From an uncultured Eubacteriales bacterium (GTDB lineage Bacteria; Bacillota; Clostridia; Oscillospirales; Acutalibacteraceae): 33,587 bases of DNA. The DNA is taken from the NCBI GenBank assembly GCA_934486635.1, contig CAKSPZ010000006.1, positions 1 through 33,587 of the forward strand, in the 5' to 3' direction. Positions 6,899 through 14,967 of the stretch are shown piece after piece (position 1 is the first letter of the stretch; each line of letters opens with the position of its first letter). The position numbers and the translations under genes were made by a program. Below the pieces are notes generated by a model. It worked only from the letters and a program-made list of their open reading frames with translations, searched no databases and was not told where the DNA came from.

Positions 6899-7843
6899 GT
6901 GTCCCAAATAAAAAAATCAACAATCAGTGAAGGCATAAAAGATGTCGCAATAATACTTCTTGGATGCTTTATATATGCAATATCAATTAACTGTTTTACT
7001 GACCCAAATAATATTTCTCCCGGCGGAGTTATAGGTATTGGCCAGCTAATTGGTGACCTTACGGGATTCCCAAAAGGGTTATTTTGTTTGTTTTTAAATG
7101 TACCAATATTTTTATGGGCATTTATGGAGCTAAATTGGAGAGGCCTAATAAAAAATTTGTTTGCTACAGTTTCATTAAATGTATTGGCAGATATAACAGT
7201 ACCTATTTTACCGGAATACAAAGGAGACATGATGATAGCAGCCATTTTAGCAGGATTAACCGGAGGAGTAGGTTTAGGAATTATTTTTATGCGAGGAGCA
7301 GCTACAGGAGGTACGGATTTACTTGCTACACTTACCAAGCTACATATACCACACATACCTGTTGGAAAAATTTTGTTGTGCATTGATGGTACGGTGGTTG
7401 GTGTATCAGCTGTAGTTTATAGCTTTGGAAACGAAGATCCATATGCCGTAATAAATGGTGCAACATATGCCACTATATTAATTTTTGTTATGTCTAAAAT
7501 TATAGACGCAATGATGTATGGAACCAGTTCCGGGACGGGAAGAATGATGTTTATTGTTTCACAAAAAAGTGAAGAGATATCTAAAGGAATAATGAATGAA
7601 CTAAAAAGAGGTGTAACAGCCTTAAAATCCAGAGGAGCATATACGTCTCAAGAAGGAGAAGTACTTTTAAGTGCTATGAAAAAAAATGAAGTACATAAAG
7701 CTTATGATATAGTTAAATCTGTTGATGAAAATGCTTTTATTATAGTTGGTGAAGCAGGAGAAATAACAGGATTAGGCTTTAAGGAATTAGATAAAGAATT
7801 AGAAAGGTCTAATTTTTTCAAAAAAATAAAAGAAAAAGGGTGA
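6899..7843 (+). CDS. YitT family membrane protein (copy 1)
   Basis: A 314-residue integral membrane protein of the YitT family (an N-terminal transmembrane domain followed by a cytosolic DUF2179 domain). Roughly five hydrophobic segments cover the first 215 residues. The signature INCFTDPNNISPGGVIGIGQ is near the start, and GAATGGTDLLATL lies in the middle. The soluble tail contains MNELKRGVTALKSRGAYTSQ and AFIIVGEAGEITGLGF. GTG 6899 is preferred because TAGGAG at 6885-6890 is properly spaced; GTG 6890 overlaps that site. The function of the family is not established. It is followed by a paralogue. Confidence 0.88.
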   Translation: MSQIKKSTISEGIKDVAIILLGCFIYAISINCFTDPNNISPGGVIGIGQLIGDLTGFPKGLFCLFLNVPIFLWAFMELNWRGLIKNLFATVSLNVLADITVPILPEYKGDMMIAAILAGLTGGVGLGIIFMRGAATGGTDLLATLTKLHIPHIPVGKILLCIDGTVVGVSAVVYSFGNEDPYAVINGATYATILIFVMSKIIDAMMYGTSSGTGRMMFIVSQKSEEISKGIMNELKRGVTALKSRGAYTSQEGEVLLSAMKKNEVHKAYDIVKSVDENAFIIVGEAGEITGLGFKELDKELERSNFFKKIKEKG

Positions 7844-7847
7844 ATTA

Positions 7848-7888
7848 ATGTGGCCACCTCTTAAAATGGAGGTGGTACATTATTTTTT
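7848..7888 (+). terminator. Terminator between the two YitT-family genes
   Basis: CCACCTC (7854-7860) pairs with GAGGTGG (7869-7875), extended by ATGT/ACAT outside a small internal loop. The tail is TATTTTTTGTTT. It lies immediately after the first copy, so the second copy may have lower or separate expression. Confidence 0.8.
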
Positions 7889-7921
7889 GTTTGATCTAAA
7901 GAGAGGGGCAATTTTCAATCA

Positions 7922-8788
7922 ATGCAAATGTTTAAAAAGGTAAATAAAAACAAAAGTATAAAAAATATTATATATGTGATTTTAGGATGCTTTATTTTTT
8001 CAATATCAGTAAACTGTTTTACTGCGCCAAATGCAATATCGCCGGGAGGCATAGTAGGAATAGGTCAGATTATTTCTGATTTTACAGGTATATCAAACGG
8101 ATTTTTATGTATTCTTTTAAATATACCTATTTTTCTTTTTGGGTTCAAAAAGTTTGGACTTAAAAGCATTATAAAAAATGTTTTTGTTGCATTATTTTTA
8201 TACATATTAATGGATATTACGGCTATTTTTTTACCAGTGTATTTGGGAAATCAATTGATTGCATGTATATTAGCAGGCTTTATAGGCGGAATTGGATTAG
8301 CAATGATTTTTGTTACAGGTTTATCTACGGCAGGAACAGGACTTTTGTCAGTTATAATTTCTGATTATGTTCCATATATAAATATTGGCTCCATTATATT
8401 GTTTTTAGATGGTACTGTTGTTTTGATTTCAGCTTTGGTTTATGGCGCTAAAGATGGAGATTTTAATGTAATTATAAGTAAAATTGTATATGCAACTGTT
8501 ATATTGTTTATACAGTCTAAAGTTATTGATAGCATTATTATTTTAAGAGAAAAAGTATTTGGCAAGAGTATGTCTATTATATCAACTCAAAATGAAACTA
8601 TATTAACTGAAATAGAAAATAAAATATATGCAAAGTTCACTTTGATAGAATCAAAAGGCGCTTATTCTAACAAGGATGGAACAGCGTTGGTTGGTGAGGT
8701 TAAATCAAAAGATTTAGACAAGGCGTATAAGATAATAAAATCCGTGGATAAAAGTGCATTTATAATAGTTGGTGATATAGCATCATAA
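7922..8788 (+). CDS. YitT family membrane protein (copy 2)
   Basis: A 288-residue paralogue of the preceding gene. Its opening follows copy 1 residue by residue (LGCFIFSISVNCFTAPNAIS and PGGIVGIGQII), and it has the same five-segment membrane part. It ends with a DUF2179-type tail containing ESKGAYSNKDGTALVGE and AFIIVGDIAS. It lacks the extra C-terminal 20 or so residues of copy 1. The glycine-rich motif reads GLSTAGTGLLSV instead of GAATGGTDLL, so a polar Asp is lost there. The start is ATG 7922 with GAGAGGGG upstream. Tandem duplication with divergence is the simplest explanation. Function is unknown. Confidence 0.87.
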   Translation: MQMFKKVNKNKSIKNIIYVILGCFIFSISVNCFTAPNAISPGGIVGIGQIISDFTGISNGFLCILLNIPIFLFGFKKFGLKSIIKNVFVALFLYILMDITAIFLPVYLGNQLIACILAGFIGGIGLAMIFVTGLSTAGTGLLSVIISDYVPYINIGSIILFLDGTVVLISALVYGAKDGDFNVIISKIVYATVILFIQSKVIDSIIILREKVFGKSMSIISTQNETILTEIENKIYAKFTLIESKGAYSNKDGTALVGEVKSKDLDKAYKIIKSVDKSAFIIVGDIAS

Positions 8789-8847
8789 AAAATTTGAACA
8801 ACATTCCAATTCATAGGAATGTTGTTCAAAAAATATTATTTTATTTT
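8787..8847. terminator. Bidirectional terminator after YitT copy 2
   Basis: A 15-bp stem (8793-8807 with 8816-8830) has a T-rich stretch on the plus side and ATTTTTTATG when read on the minus strand. It ends both the YitT gene and the converging 39-residue ORF. Confidence 0.9.
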
Positions 8848-8967
8848 TTAATAATTTTCACCTAATTTTGGACCACTGGGGTCATCTTTGTCATTATTTT
8901 TGTTGTTTTTGTTTTGTTTATTATTGTTATTATTTTTGTTTTGACAATTTTGGTTATTCTGTGACAT
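8848..8967 (-). CDS. Asn/Lys/Gln-rich small protein (39 aa)
   Basis: A 39-codon ORF starting MSQNNQNCQNKNNNNN and ending DPSGPKLGENY. Fifteen of the 39 residues are Asn, six Lys and four Gln. There is one Cys at position 8. A strong ribosome binding site (GGGGGGTGA) lies at the right distance upstream of the ATG and a bidirectional terminator follows, so it looks like a real, independently transcribed gene. The peptide is hydrophilic with no membrane segment and is probably disordered. Small Asn/Gln-rich proteins are common among spore-associated proteins of Firmicutes, but I cannot assign a family. Confidence 0.6.
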   Translation of the reverse strand: MSQNNQNCQNKNNNNNKQNKNNKNNDKDDPSGPKLGENY

Positions 8968-9022
8968 TATAGTTCACCCCCCTATGCATCAATAGCATAA
9001 CTTTGAGAAAATAAAGACTTGT

Positions 9023-9048
9023 TTGCATTCAGTTATTTTTGAATGCAA
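9023..9048. repeat. Inverted repeat upstream of the rRNA methyltransferase gene
   Basis: TTGCATTCA (9023-9031) and TGAATGCAA (9040-9048) are perfect 9-base inverted repeats separated by eight bases. They sit between two divergent genes. There is no T tail, so this is more likely an operator or a leader hairpin than a terminator. The function is unknown. Confidence 0.5.
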
Positions 9049-9109
9049 TAGTATTATTAGCATAAATAATAATTTTATTCTTAAAAATTCAGGAGGATTT
9101 TTTAAAATT

Positions 9110-10474
9110 ATGAATTTACCATTAGAATATAAAAATAGAATGAAAATGTTATTGCAGGAAGAATATGAAGAATTTTTAAGTTGCTGTGATAAACAAAGTT
9201 TTAAAGGAATAAGAATTAATACTTTAAAAATTAATGAAGAAAATTTTAAAAAATTTTTTAATGTAGAAATAGAAAAATCTAGTTTTTCAAAAGATTGTTT
9301 TTATATTAAAGAAACGGTAAACTCAATTGGAAATCATCCGTTACACCATGCAGGAGCTTTTTATTGTCAAGAACCGTCTGCATCTAGTGCCGTTACAATC
9401 CTTGAGCCTAAACCAGGTGAAAATATTTTAGATTTATGTGCAGCTCCAGGAGGAAAGTCTACACAAATAGCTGCTATTTTAAACGGACAAGGATTATTAT
9501 GGTCAAATGAAATAGTAAAAAGTAGAGCTAAAGTTTTATTGTCTAATATTGAACGAATGGGAATAAAAAATGCAGTAGTTTCATCGTGCTATCCAGAGGT
9601 TTTATGCGAAAAGTTAGGTGGATTTTTTGACAAAATTTTAGTTGACGCACCATGTTCAGGCGAAGGTATGTTTAGAAAAAATCCTGCAGCGATTGAAGAA
9701 TGGTCGGTAGAACATGTAAGAATGTGTGCAAATAGACAACTCTCAATATTAAATACAGCAGCTAAGGCTTTAAAGGAAAATGGAATTATAGTTTATTCTA
9801 CATGTACTTTTTCTAAAGAAGAAAATGAGCAAACAATTTATAATTTCTTAAAAGAAAATAGGAATTTTATTTTAGAAGATATAAAATGTGATTTTGGAAG
9901 ACCTGCTTACTATATAGATGGAGATTTGGATGTAGATACAAGAAAAGCAAGAAGAATTTTTCCTCAAGATGGTGGAGAAGGTCATTTTATAGCAAAGTTA
10001 AGAAAAAATACTTTTAGCGAAACTAATTTTAAATTTTATAATTATAAAAGTGGAAAAAATAGAGATAATAAGATTGGTTATGATTATTTTAACAAAATTT
10101 TTTGCTGTGAACCTTATGGGAATATAGAAAGATTTTCAGATAATTTTATTATTTTACCCAAAGGTTTACCGGATATGTCAGGCTTGGGAGTGTTAAGAGC
10201 AGGTGTTTTATTGGCAAGTTGTAAAAAAACATTACTAGAGCCGGCGCATGCAGCATTTATGGCATCAAAATATAGTGAATTGAATCAAAAAATAAATTTT
10301 TCATTGGAGTCTAATGAAGTATTTGCATATTTAAAAGGAGAAGAAATAACTATAGAAGACAATTTAAAAGGTTATTTAGGCGTTTGTGTTAATAAGCTGC
10401 CTCTTGGTTGTGCAAAAGCTGTAAATGGAAAATTAAAAAATAAATATCCTAAAGGACTACGAATTTTAAAATAA
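9110..10474 (+). CDS. RsmF/RsmB-type rRNA cytosine-C5 methyltransferase (NOL1/NOP2/Sun family)
   Basis: A 454-residue SAM-dependent enzyme that methylates cytosine C5 in rRNA. The SAM-binding motif DLCAAPGGKS is at 108-117. The motif IV loop DAPCSGEGMF at 179-188 supplies Cys182, and STCTF at 230-234 supplies the second catalytic Cys232. The C-terminal third, from about residue 300, resembles the PUA-like extension of RsmF/YebU. ATG 9110 is chosen because AGGAGG at 9091-9096 precedes it; the longer in-frame upstream reading has no ribosome binding site. The exact target cytosine cannot be deduced. Confidence 0.93.
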   Translation: MNLPLEYKNRMKMLLQEEYEEFLSCCDKQSFKGIRINTLKINEENFKKFFNVEIEKSSFSKDCFYIKETVNSIGNHPLHHAGAFYCQEPSASSAVTILEPKPGENILDLCAAPGGKSTQIAAILNGQGLLWSNEIVKSRAKVLLSNIERMGIKNAVVSSCYPEVLCEKLGGFFDKILVDAPCSGEGMFRKNPAAIEEWSVEHVRMCANRQLSILNTAAKALKENGIIVYSTCTFSKEENEQTIYNFLKENRNFILEDIKCDFGRPAYYIDGDLDVDTRKARRIFPQDGGEGHFIAKLRKNTFSETNFKFYNYKSGKNRDNKIGYDYFNKIFCCEPYGNIERFSDNFIILPKGLPDMSGLGVLRAGVLLASCKKTLLEPAHAAFMASKYSELNQKINFSLESNEVFAYLKGEEITIEDNLKGYLGVCVNKLPLGCAKAVNGKLKNKYPKGLRILK

Positions 10475-10519
10475 TTTATAAAATATAATTAAGAATAAAA
10501 ATGTAAAGGGACGATATAT

Positions 10520-11377
10520 ATGCCAGCAGCTATTACACATTATTTACAAGTTGAAAGAGTAATAAATGGATTAAAAAAATTGCATCCGAATTTTGAGTAT
10601 AATAGAGATGCTGTTTTGTGGGGTGCACAAGGCCCGGATTTTATTCTTTGTCATAGAGCATTACCTGGACAAAAAGGTGACAGCATTAAAAAATATGGTG
10701 CATATTTACAGGATGAAAATATTAATAATTTACAAAGAATGATTTTTAATACAATAAAAAATGATACTTCAAAAAATTTAATTAATTCATATATTATAGG
10801 TTTTTTAAGCCATAGTATCTTGGATAGATTAGCATACCCATTTATTAGTTTTAGTGCGGAAAGTTTGAATAAAATTTATAAAGATAAATCTTTGAAAATT
10901 TGCAGAAATAATTTAAAATCAACTATTGATGTTATAATATTAAGATATGAAAAACAACAGTTGCCTACTGAGCTTAGATTAAAAACATTAGTTCCGCAAA
11001 ATGAAAAAGTCTTTACTTTTATGCAAACCTTTTTTACGAATTTAATTAATGATAATTATAATGCAAATGTAAAAAACGAAGACATTCTTGAAGCAATTAC
11101 AGATTTTAGAAAATTTTTAGGTTTGATGACGGACAGAACCGGAAAGAAAAAAGATTTTTTAAAAAAAATAGAAAAATGGACCGGGAAAGATGAGTATATG
11201 TCAAGTTTTATAAGAGATATGACAGAAGATGATAGTTATGATTATTCAAATTTATCACATAAGATTTGGAATTGGCCGCTAGACAGTGAAATAAACAGAA
11301 CCGAAAGTTTTTTTGATATATATGAAAAATCAATAGTAAACTCAATTTCAACCTTGGATAAACTAATTATTAAATAA
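10520..11377 (+). CDS. Zinc-dependent phospholipase C domain protein
   Basis: A 285-residue protein with the all-helical zinc-dependent phospholipase C/P1 nuclease-like fold. Candidate metal ligands are His7 in AAITHYLQ, Asp in GAQGPDFILCH and the His/Asp pair in GFLSHSILDRLAYP. No signal peptide is visible, unlike secreted clostridial phospholipases C, so it is probably cytosolic with an unknown substrate. The ribosome binding site AAAGGGACG precedes the ATG. The gap to the methyltransferase is 45 bases, which allows co-transcription. Confidence 0.82.
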   Translation: MPAAITHYLQVERVINGLKKLHPNFEYNRDAVLWGAQGPDFILCHRALPGQKGDSIKKYGAYLQDENINNLQRMIFNTIKNDTSKNLINSYIIGFLSHSILDRLAYPFISFSAESLNKIYKDKSLKICRNNLKSTIDVIILRYEKQQLPTELRLKTLVPQNEKVFTFMQTFFTNLINDNYNANVKNEDILEAITDFRKFLGLMTDRTGKKKDFLKKIEKWTGKDEYMSSFIRDMTEDDSYDYSNLSHKIWNWPLDSEINRTESFFDIYEKSIVNSISTLDKLIIK

Positions 11378-11388
11378 ATAGTTTTTTA

Positions 11389-11417
11389 TTGAAAAAAAAG
11401 TAATATTTTGATATACT
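11389..11417 (+). promoter_or_regulatory. SigA-type promoter of the glycan cluster
   Basis: TTGAAA (11389-11394) and TATACT (11412-11417) are separated by 17 bases. It lies 44 bases before the sugar transferase start and marks the beginning of a three-gene unit. Confidence 0.65.
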
Positions 11418-11460
11418 AATCAATGGATTTATAAATACAACAAAAAAAGAGGTTACAGTT

Positions 11461-12147
11461 TTGCTTTTAAAAAAATGGAACGATATTCCTGATACTTTAA
11501 AAAATGAAAATACAAAATACTATTATGATATACTAAATAAAAAAAAATTTAGTATATTTTTAAAAAGATTTTTTGACTTTATTGTAGCGGCAATATTATT
11601 AATTTTATTGTTACCATTGTTTTTAATTATTACAGTGTTAGTTAAGGTAACGTCTAGTGGACCAATATTATATAAACAAGAACGCATTACTACTTATGGT
11701 AAAAAGTTTAAAATATTTAAATTTAGAACAATGGTAGAAAATGCCGATAAGATGGGTTCATTAGTAACAATGGACCAAGACAAAAGAATAACAAAAGTAG
11801 GGCATTTTTTGCGGAAGGTTAGATTAGATGAAATACCTCAACTGTTTAATGTTTTATTGGGCCAAATGAGTTTTGTGGGCACAAGACCAGAAGTGCAAAG
11901 ATATGTTGAGCGCTATTCACCAGATATGCTGGCAACATTATTTATGCCTGCAGGAATTACATCACTTGCCAGTATAAGTTTTAAGGATGAAGACCAGTAT
12001 TTAAGTGATGAGGAAAGCATAGAAGATACATACATAAATAAAATATTACCTGAAAAAATGAAATACAATCTTGAATATATTGAAAAATTTAATGTGTTTT
12101 ATGATTTTAAATTAATGTTAAAAACTGTATTAGCTGTTTTAAATTAA
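11461..12147 (+). CDS. Undecaprenyl-phosphate sugar phosphotransferase (bacterial sugar transferase family)
   Basis: A 228-residue monotopic phosphoglycosyl transferase. It starts glycan assembly by transferring a sugar phosphate from a UDP-sugar to undecaprenyl phosphate at the inner face of the membrane. The basic segment KRFFDF precedes one membrane helix (about 39-62), then come SSGPILYKQER, KFRTM, the catalytic acidic pair in RLDEIPQLFNVL and MSFVGTRPE. It is the short PglC/WcaJ-core form without extra helices. The start is TTG 11461 behind GAGG. Together with the next two genes it forms a small surface-glycan cluster; the sugar donor is unknown. Confidence 0.9.
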   Translation: MLLKKWNDIPDTLKNENTKYYYDILNKKKFSIFLKRFFDFIVAAILLILLLPLFLIITVLVKVTSSGPILYKQERITTYGKKFKIFKFRTMVENADKMGSLVTMDQDKRITKVGHFLRKVRLDEIPQLFNVLLGQMSFVGTRPEVQRYVERYSPDMLATLFMPAGITSLASISFKDEDQYLSDEESIEDTYINKILPEKMKYNLEYIEKFNVFYDFKLMLKTVLAVLN

Positions 12148-12235
12148 AAGCATCTTAATTCACGAGTGTATTTACCATGCGAAAACCTTGTGATTATTTT
12201 TTATATTATAGCATGGAGAAAAGATGGTAATTTAA

Positions 12236-13444
12236 ATGAAAGTTATAAAATTTTCCCCTCCGGATATAACAGATTTAGAAATAGCAGAGGTAACTGATGC
12301 GTTACGTTCTGGATGGATAACAACAGGGCCAAAAACAAAAAAATTCGAGTCTGAAATAGCTGACTACTGTCATACTAAAAAAGCAGTATGTTTAAATTCT
12401 GCTACTGCTTGTATGGAAATGATATTAAGGGTTTTAGGAATAGGACCAGGAGATGAAGTAATTACTAGTGCATATACATATACAGCATCTTGTAGTGTAA
12501 TTTGTCATGTGGGTGCAACACCAATATTAGTTGATACTTCAAAAGATAGTTATGAAATGAATTATGAAGCATTAAATAAAGCTATAACTCCAAAAACTAA
12601 AGCAATTATTGCGGTAGATTTAGCTGGCAGAATGTGTAATTATGATAAAATTTTTGAAATTGTAGAAAATAAAAAATCTTTATTTAAAGCTAATAATGAA
12701 TTACAAAAGCTATTTGATAGAGTTATTGTAATAGCAGATGCGGCACACGCATTTGGAGCAAACTATAAAAATAAAAAATGTGGTCAAGTTGCAGATTTTA
12801 CCAGTTTTTCTTTTCATGCTGTTAAAAATTTAACTACGGCAGAAGGTGGAGCCCTTACATGGAAAAATAAAGAAGGTATTGATAACGAATATCTATATAA
12901 ACAATTTATGCTATGGTCACTTCATGGACAATCAAAGGATGCACTAGCAAAGACACAGATAGGTAATTGGGAATATGATATTGTTTATCCAGGTTATAAA
13001 TGTAATATGACAGATATAATGGCATCAATAGGTTTAGCACAGTTAAAAAGATATGATGAAATGTTAAGTCGTAGAAAAGAGATAATAAAACAATATGATG
13101 AGGCGTTTAAAGATTTGCCAGTATCAACATTATGCCATTTTAATGATGATATAATATCAAGTGGACATTTATATTTGGTAAGATTAAATTCTCAAGGTGA
13201 GGAAAATAGAAATAAATTAATAAAAATGATGGCTGAAAAAGGAATTGCTACAAATGTTCATTACAAACCATTGCCGATGCTTACAGCATATAAAAATTTA
13301 GGGTTTGATATTAAAGATTATGAAAACGCTTATAATATGTATAAAAATGAGGTTACACTACCGTTACATACACTATTAACAGATGATGATGTCAAGTATA
13401 TAATATCTTCATTTAAAGAAAGTTTGTCCAGCATATCAAATTAA
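12236..13444 (+). CDS. DegT/DnrJ/EryC1/StrS family sugar aminotransferase
   Basis: A 402-residue PLP-dependent aminotransferase that adds an amino group to a nucleotide-linked keto-sugar. The N-terminal FSPPDITDLEIAEVTDALRS is typical. The ADAAHAFGA block (168-176) holds the PLP-ring aspartate, and SFHAVKNLTTAEGG places the PLP Schiff-base lysine at Lys197. A C-terminal GIATNVHYKPL is also family-typical. In this context it probably makes an amino sugar for the lipid-linked glycan begun by the upstream transferase, comparable to PglE next to PglC. No dehydratase or acetyltransferase is nearby. The 88-base upstream gap contains the inverted blocks TACCATGC and GCATGG of unknown role. Confidence 0.93.
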   Translation: MKVIKFSPPDITDLEIAEVTDALRSGWITTGPKTKKFESEIADYCHTKKAVCLNSATACMEMILRVLGIGPGDEVITSAYTYTASCSVICHVGATPILVDTSKDSYEMNYEALNKAITPKTKAIIAVDLAGRMCNYDKIFEIVENKKSLFKANNELQKLFDRVIVIADAAHAFGANYKNKKCGQVADFTSFSFHAVKNLTTAEGGALTWKNKEGIDNEYLYKQFMLWSLHGQSKDALAKTQIGNWEYDIVYPGYKCNMTDIMASIGLAQLKRYDEMLSRRKEIIKQYDEAFKDLPVSTLCHFNDDIISSGHLYLVRLNSQGEENRNKLIKMMAEKGIATNVHYKPLPMLTAYKNLGFDIKDYENAYNMYKNEVTLPLHTLLTDDDVKYIISSFKESLSSISN

Positions 13445-13483
13445 TAAGTTTTATTCTTAATTTAATAAGGAGTTGTAGTTAAT

Positions 13484-14923
13484 TTGATAAAAACTATAAA
13501 AAATTTTTTTTCAGATAATATTTTAAATGATAGTGCATTTAGAATAGTTTACTTTACAAATTTATTTTTAAATAGCATTGCAATTTTAGACATTGTTTCC
13601 GTCTTTGTTGATGCGTTAATTTTCTTATGGTCAATTTTTATTTTTGCAGATAAAATAAAAAGAAAAGTTTTAAAAGTAAAGTACTTTAATTTAATTTTAC
13701 TTTTTATTTTATTTTCTTTAATTACGGCTGTTATTAACATTAAAATTGGTTTCCCTATTAATTTTATTGCTAATTTAGGAATGATATATAATACAGTAAT
13801 ATGTTTTTTTATTTTTTATGGTATGTATATGGACAAAAGTTTTAACAATATAAAAAATGAATCAATACTACTTTTCAAAATAATTATAACTTTAACAACT
13901 TTTTTTACTATAGTTAGCTTTATTATGATTTTAATGTGTGATTCATTTAGTTTTGGATGGGACATGCCTATAATAGTAAGATATGAGCATGTTTTAGGAA
14001 TTGTTAAGGGAACAAATTCTTTTAGATTTACTGGGGTTTATACAAATCCTAATATAGTTGCGTTTTGCTCTATTGTTTCGATTATATTTTGTCATATGCT
14101 TTATCGTTCATCAGAGTTTTTTAAAAATAAAAGTAATGCTATAAGATTATTCTTTTTAGTTTTATTAATTTCTCTTAATTTAACGGCAATTATATTAAGT
14201 GATTCTATAGCTTCGTTCTTATTTTTAGTAATTTATTTTGTATTTTGGATTTTTTATAAATTAATAGTTGAGAATAAAAATTTTTCAATAAAATCTATAT
14301 TAAAAAAAGGAATAGTTTTTTTTATTGCATCTGTAGCTTTAATTTTTGGCCTTTTTACTATAAGGTCTGACTTTCAAAGTGGTGCTTCTAATGTAATTGA
14401 TGAAATATATTCTATAATTTCAAATTCAAAAGCAGAAGTAAATTTAGATGAAAATGTTCATTTTGGAAGACAAAATCATGACATAAGAGATGGAAGTGGA
14501 AGAAGCCGTCTTTTAAAACAAGCATTTATAATTTTTTCAAAGCATCCAATTTTGGGAATAGGAAATACAAATATAGTTGATTATGGGAAAATTTATTTTG
14601 AAGAAGGCATAGCTTTCCCTAACTTTCATAATGGATATGTTTCCATACTTGTATGCAATGGTATTATTGGATTTTTGATATTTATGACCTTTCTTACTTT
14701 GGTTTTATTTGAACTTGTTCGGTTTTTGTTTAATTGCAGCAAAAACTTAGGATATAATATTTTTCCTAATTTATTAGTAGCAATTTTATCGTATTTAATT
14801 TTTGCGTTATTTGAGAAAACTATATTTTCTGAAGTCAATTATATGAGTTTATTTTTCTGGTTAATTTTAGGTTATGCAGTTTCGTTTTTATATAATAACC
14901 AGGATAATTTTATAAAAAATTAA
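13484..14923 (+). CDS. O-antigen ligase/polymerase-like membrane protein
   Basis: A 479-residue polytopic membrane protein with about ten to twelve hydrophobic segments. A long loop near residues 300-370 contains SGRSRLLKQAF, HPILGIGNTNI and FPNFHNGYVSIL. That loop pattern (GxG after HP, and an HN motif) is characteristic of the Wzy/WaaL O-antigen ligase family, which joins or polymerises lipid-linked glycans outside the membrane. An earlier segment, RFTGVYTNPN, is also family-typical. The start is TTG 13484 with AAGGAG eleven bases upstream. It completes the glycan cluster, which lacks a visible flippase and classical glycosyltransferases. Confidence 0.82.
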   Translation: MIKTIKNFFSDNILNDSAFRIVYFTNLFLNSIAILDIVSVFVDALIFLWSIFIFADKIKRKVLKVKYFNLILLFILFSLITAVINIKIGFPINFIANLGMIYNTVICFFIFYGMYMDKSFNNIKNESILLFKIIITLTTFFTIVSFIMILMCDSFSFGWDMPIIVRYEHVLGIVKGTNSFRFTGVYTNPNIVAFCSIVSIIFCHMLYRSSEFFKNKSNAIRLFFLVLLISLNLTAIILSDSIASFLFLVIYFVFWIFYKLIVENKNFSIKSILKKGIVFFIASVALIFGLFTIRSDFQSGASNVIDEIYSIISNSKAEVNLDENVHFGRQNHDIRDGSGRSRLLKQAFIIFSKHPILGIGNTNIVDYGKIYFEEGIAFPNFHNGYVSILVCNGIIGFLIFMTFLTLVLFELVRFLFNCSKNLGYNIFPNLLVAILSYLIFALFEKTIFSEVNYMSLFFWLILGYAVSFLYNNQDNFIKN

Positions 14924-14967
14924 TTTAAAATTTAATGAATAAAAAATAAATTATTGGAGGGGCTTGT

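Noticed and set aside
8920..8950. Simple-sequence repeat of TTATTGTT/TTTTTGTT units
   Set aside because: The pattern is explained by the AAC/AAT/AAA codons of the Asn/Lys-rich 39-residue ORF on the other strand.
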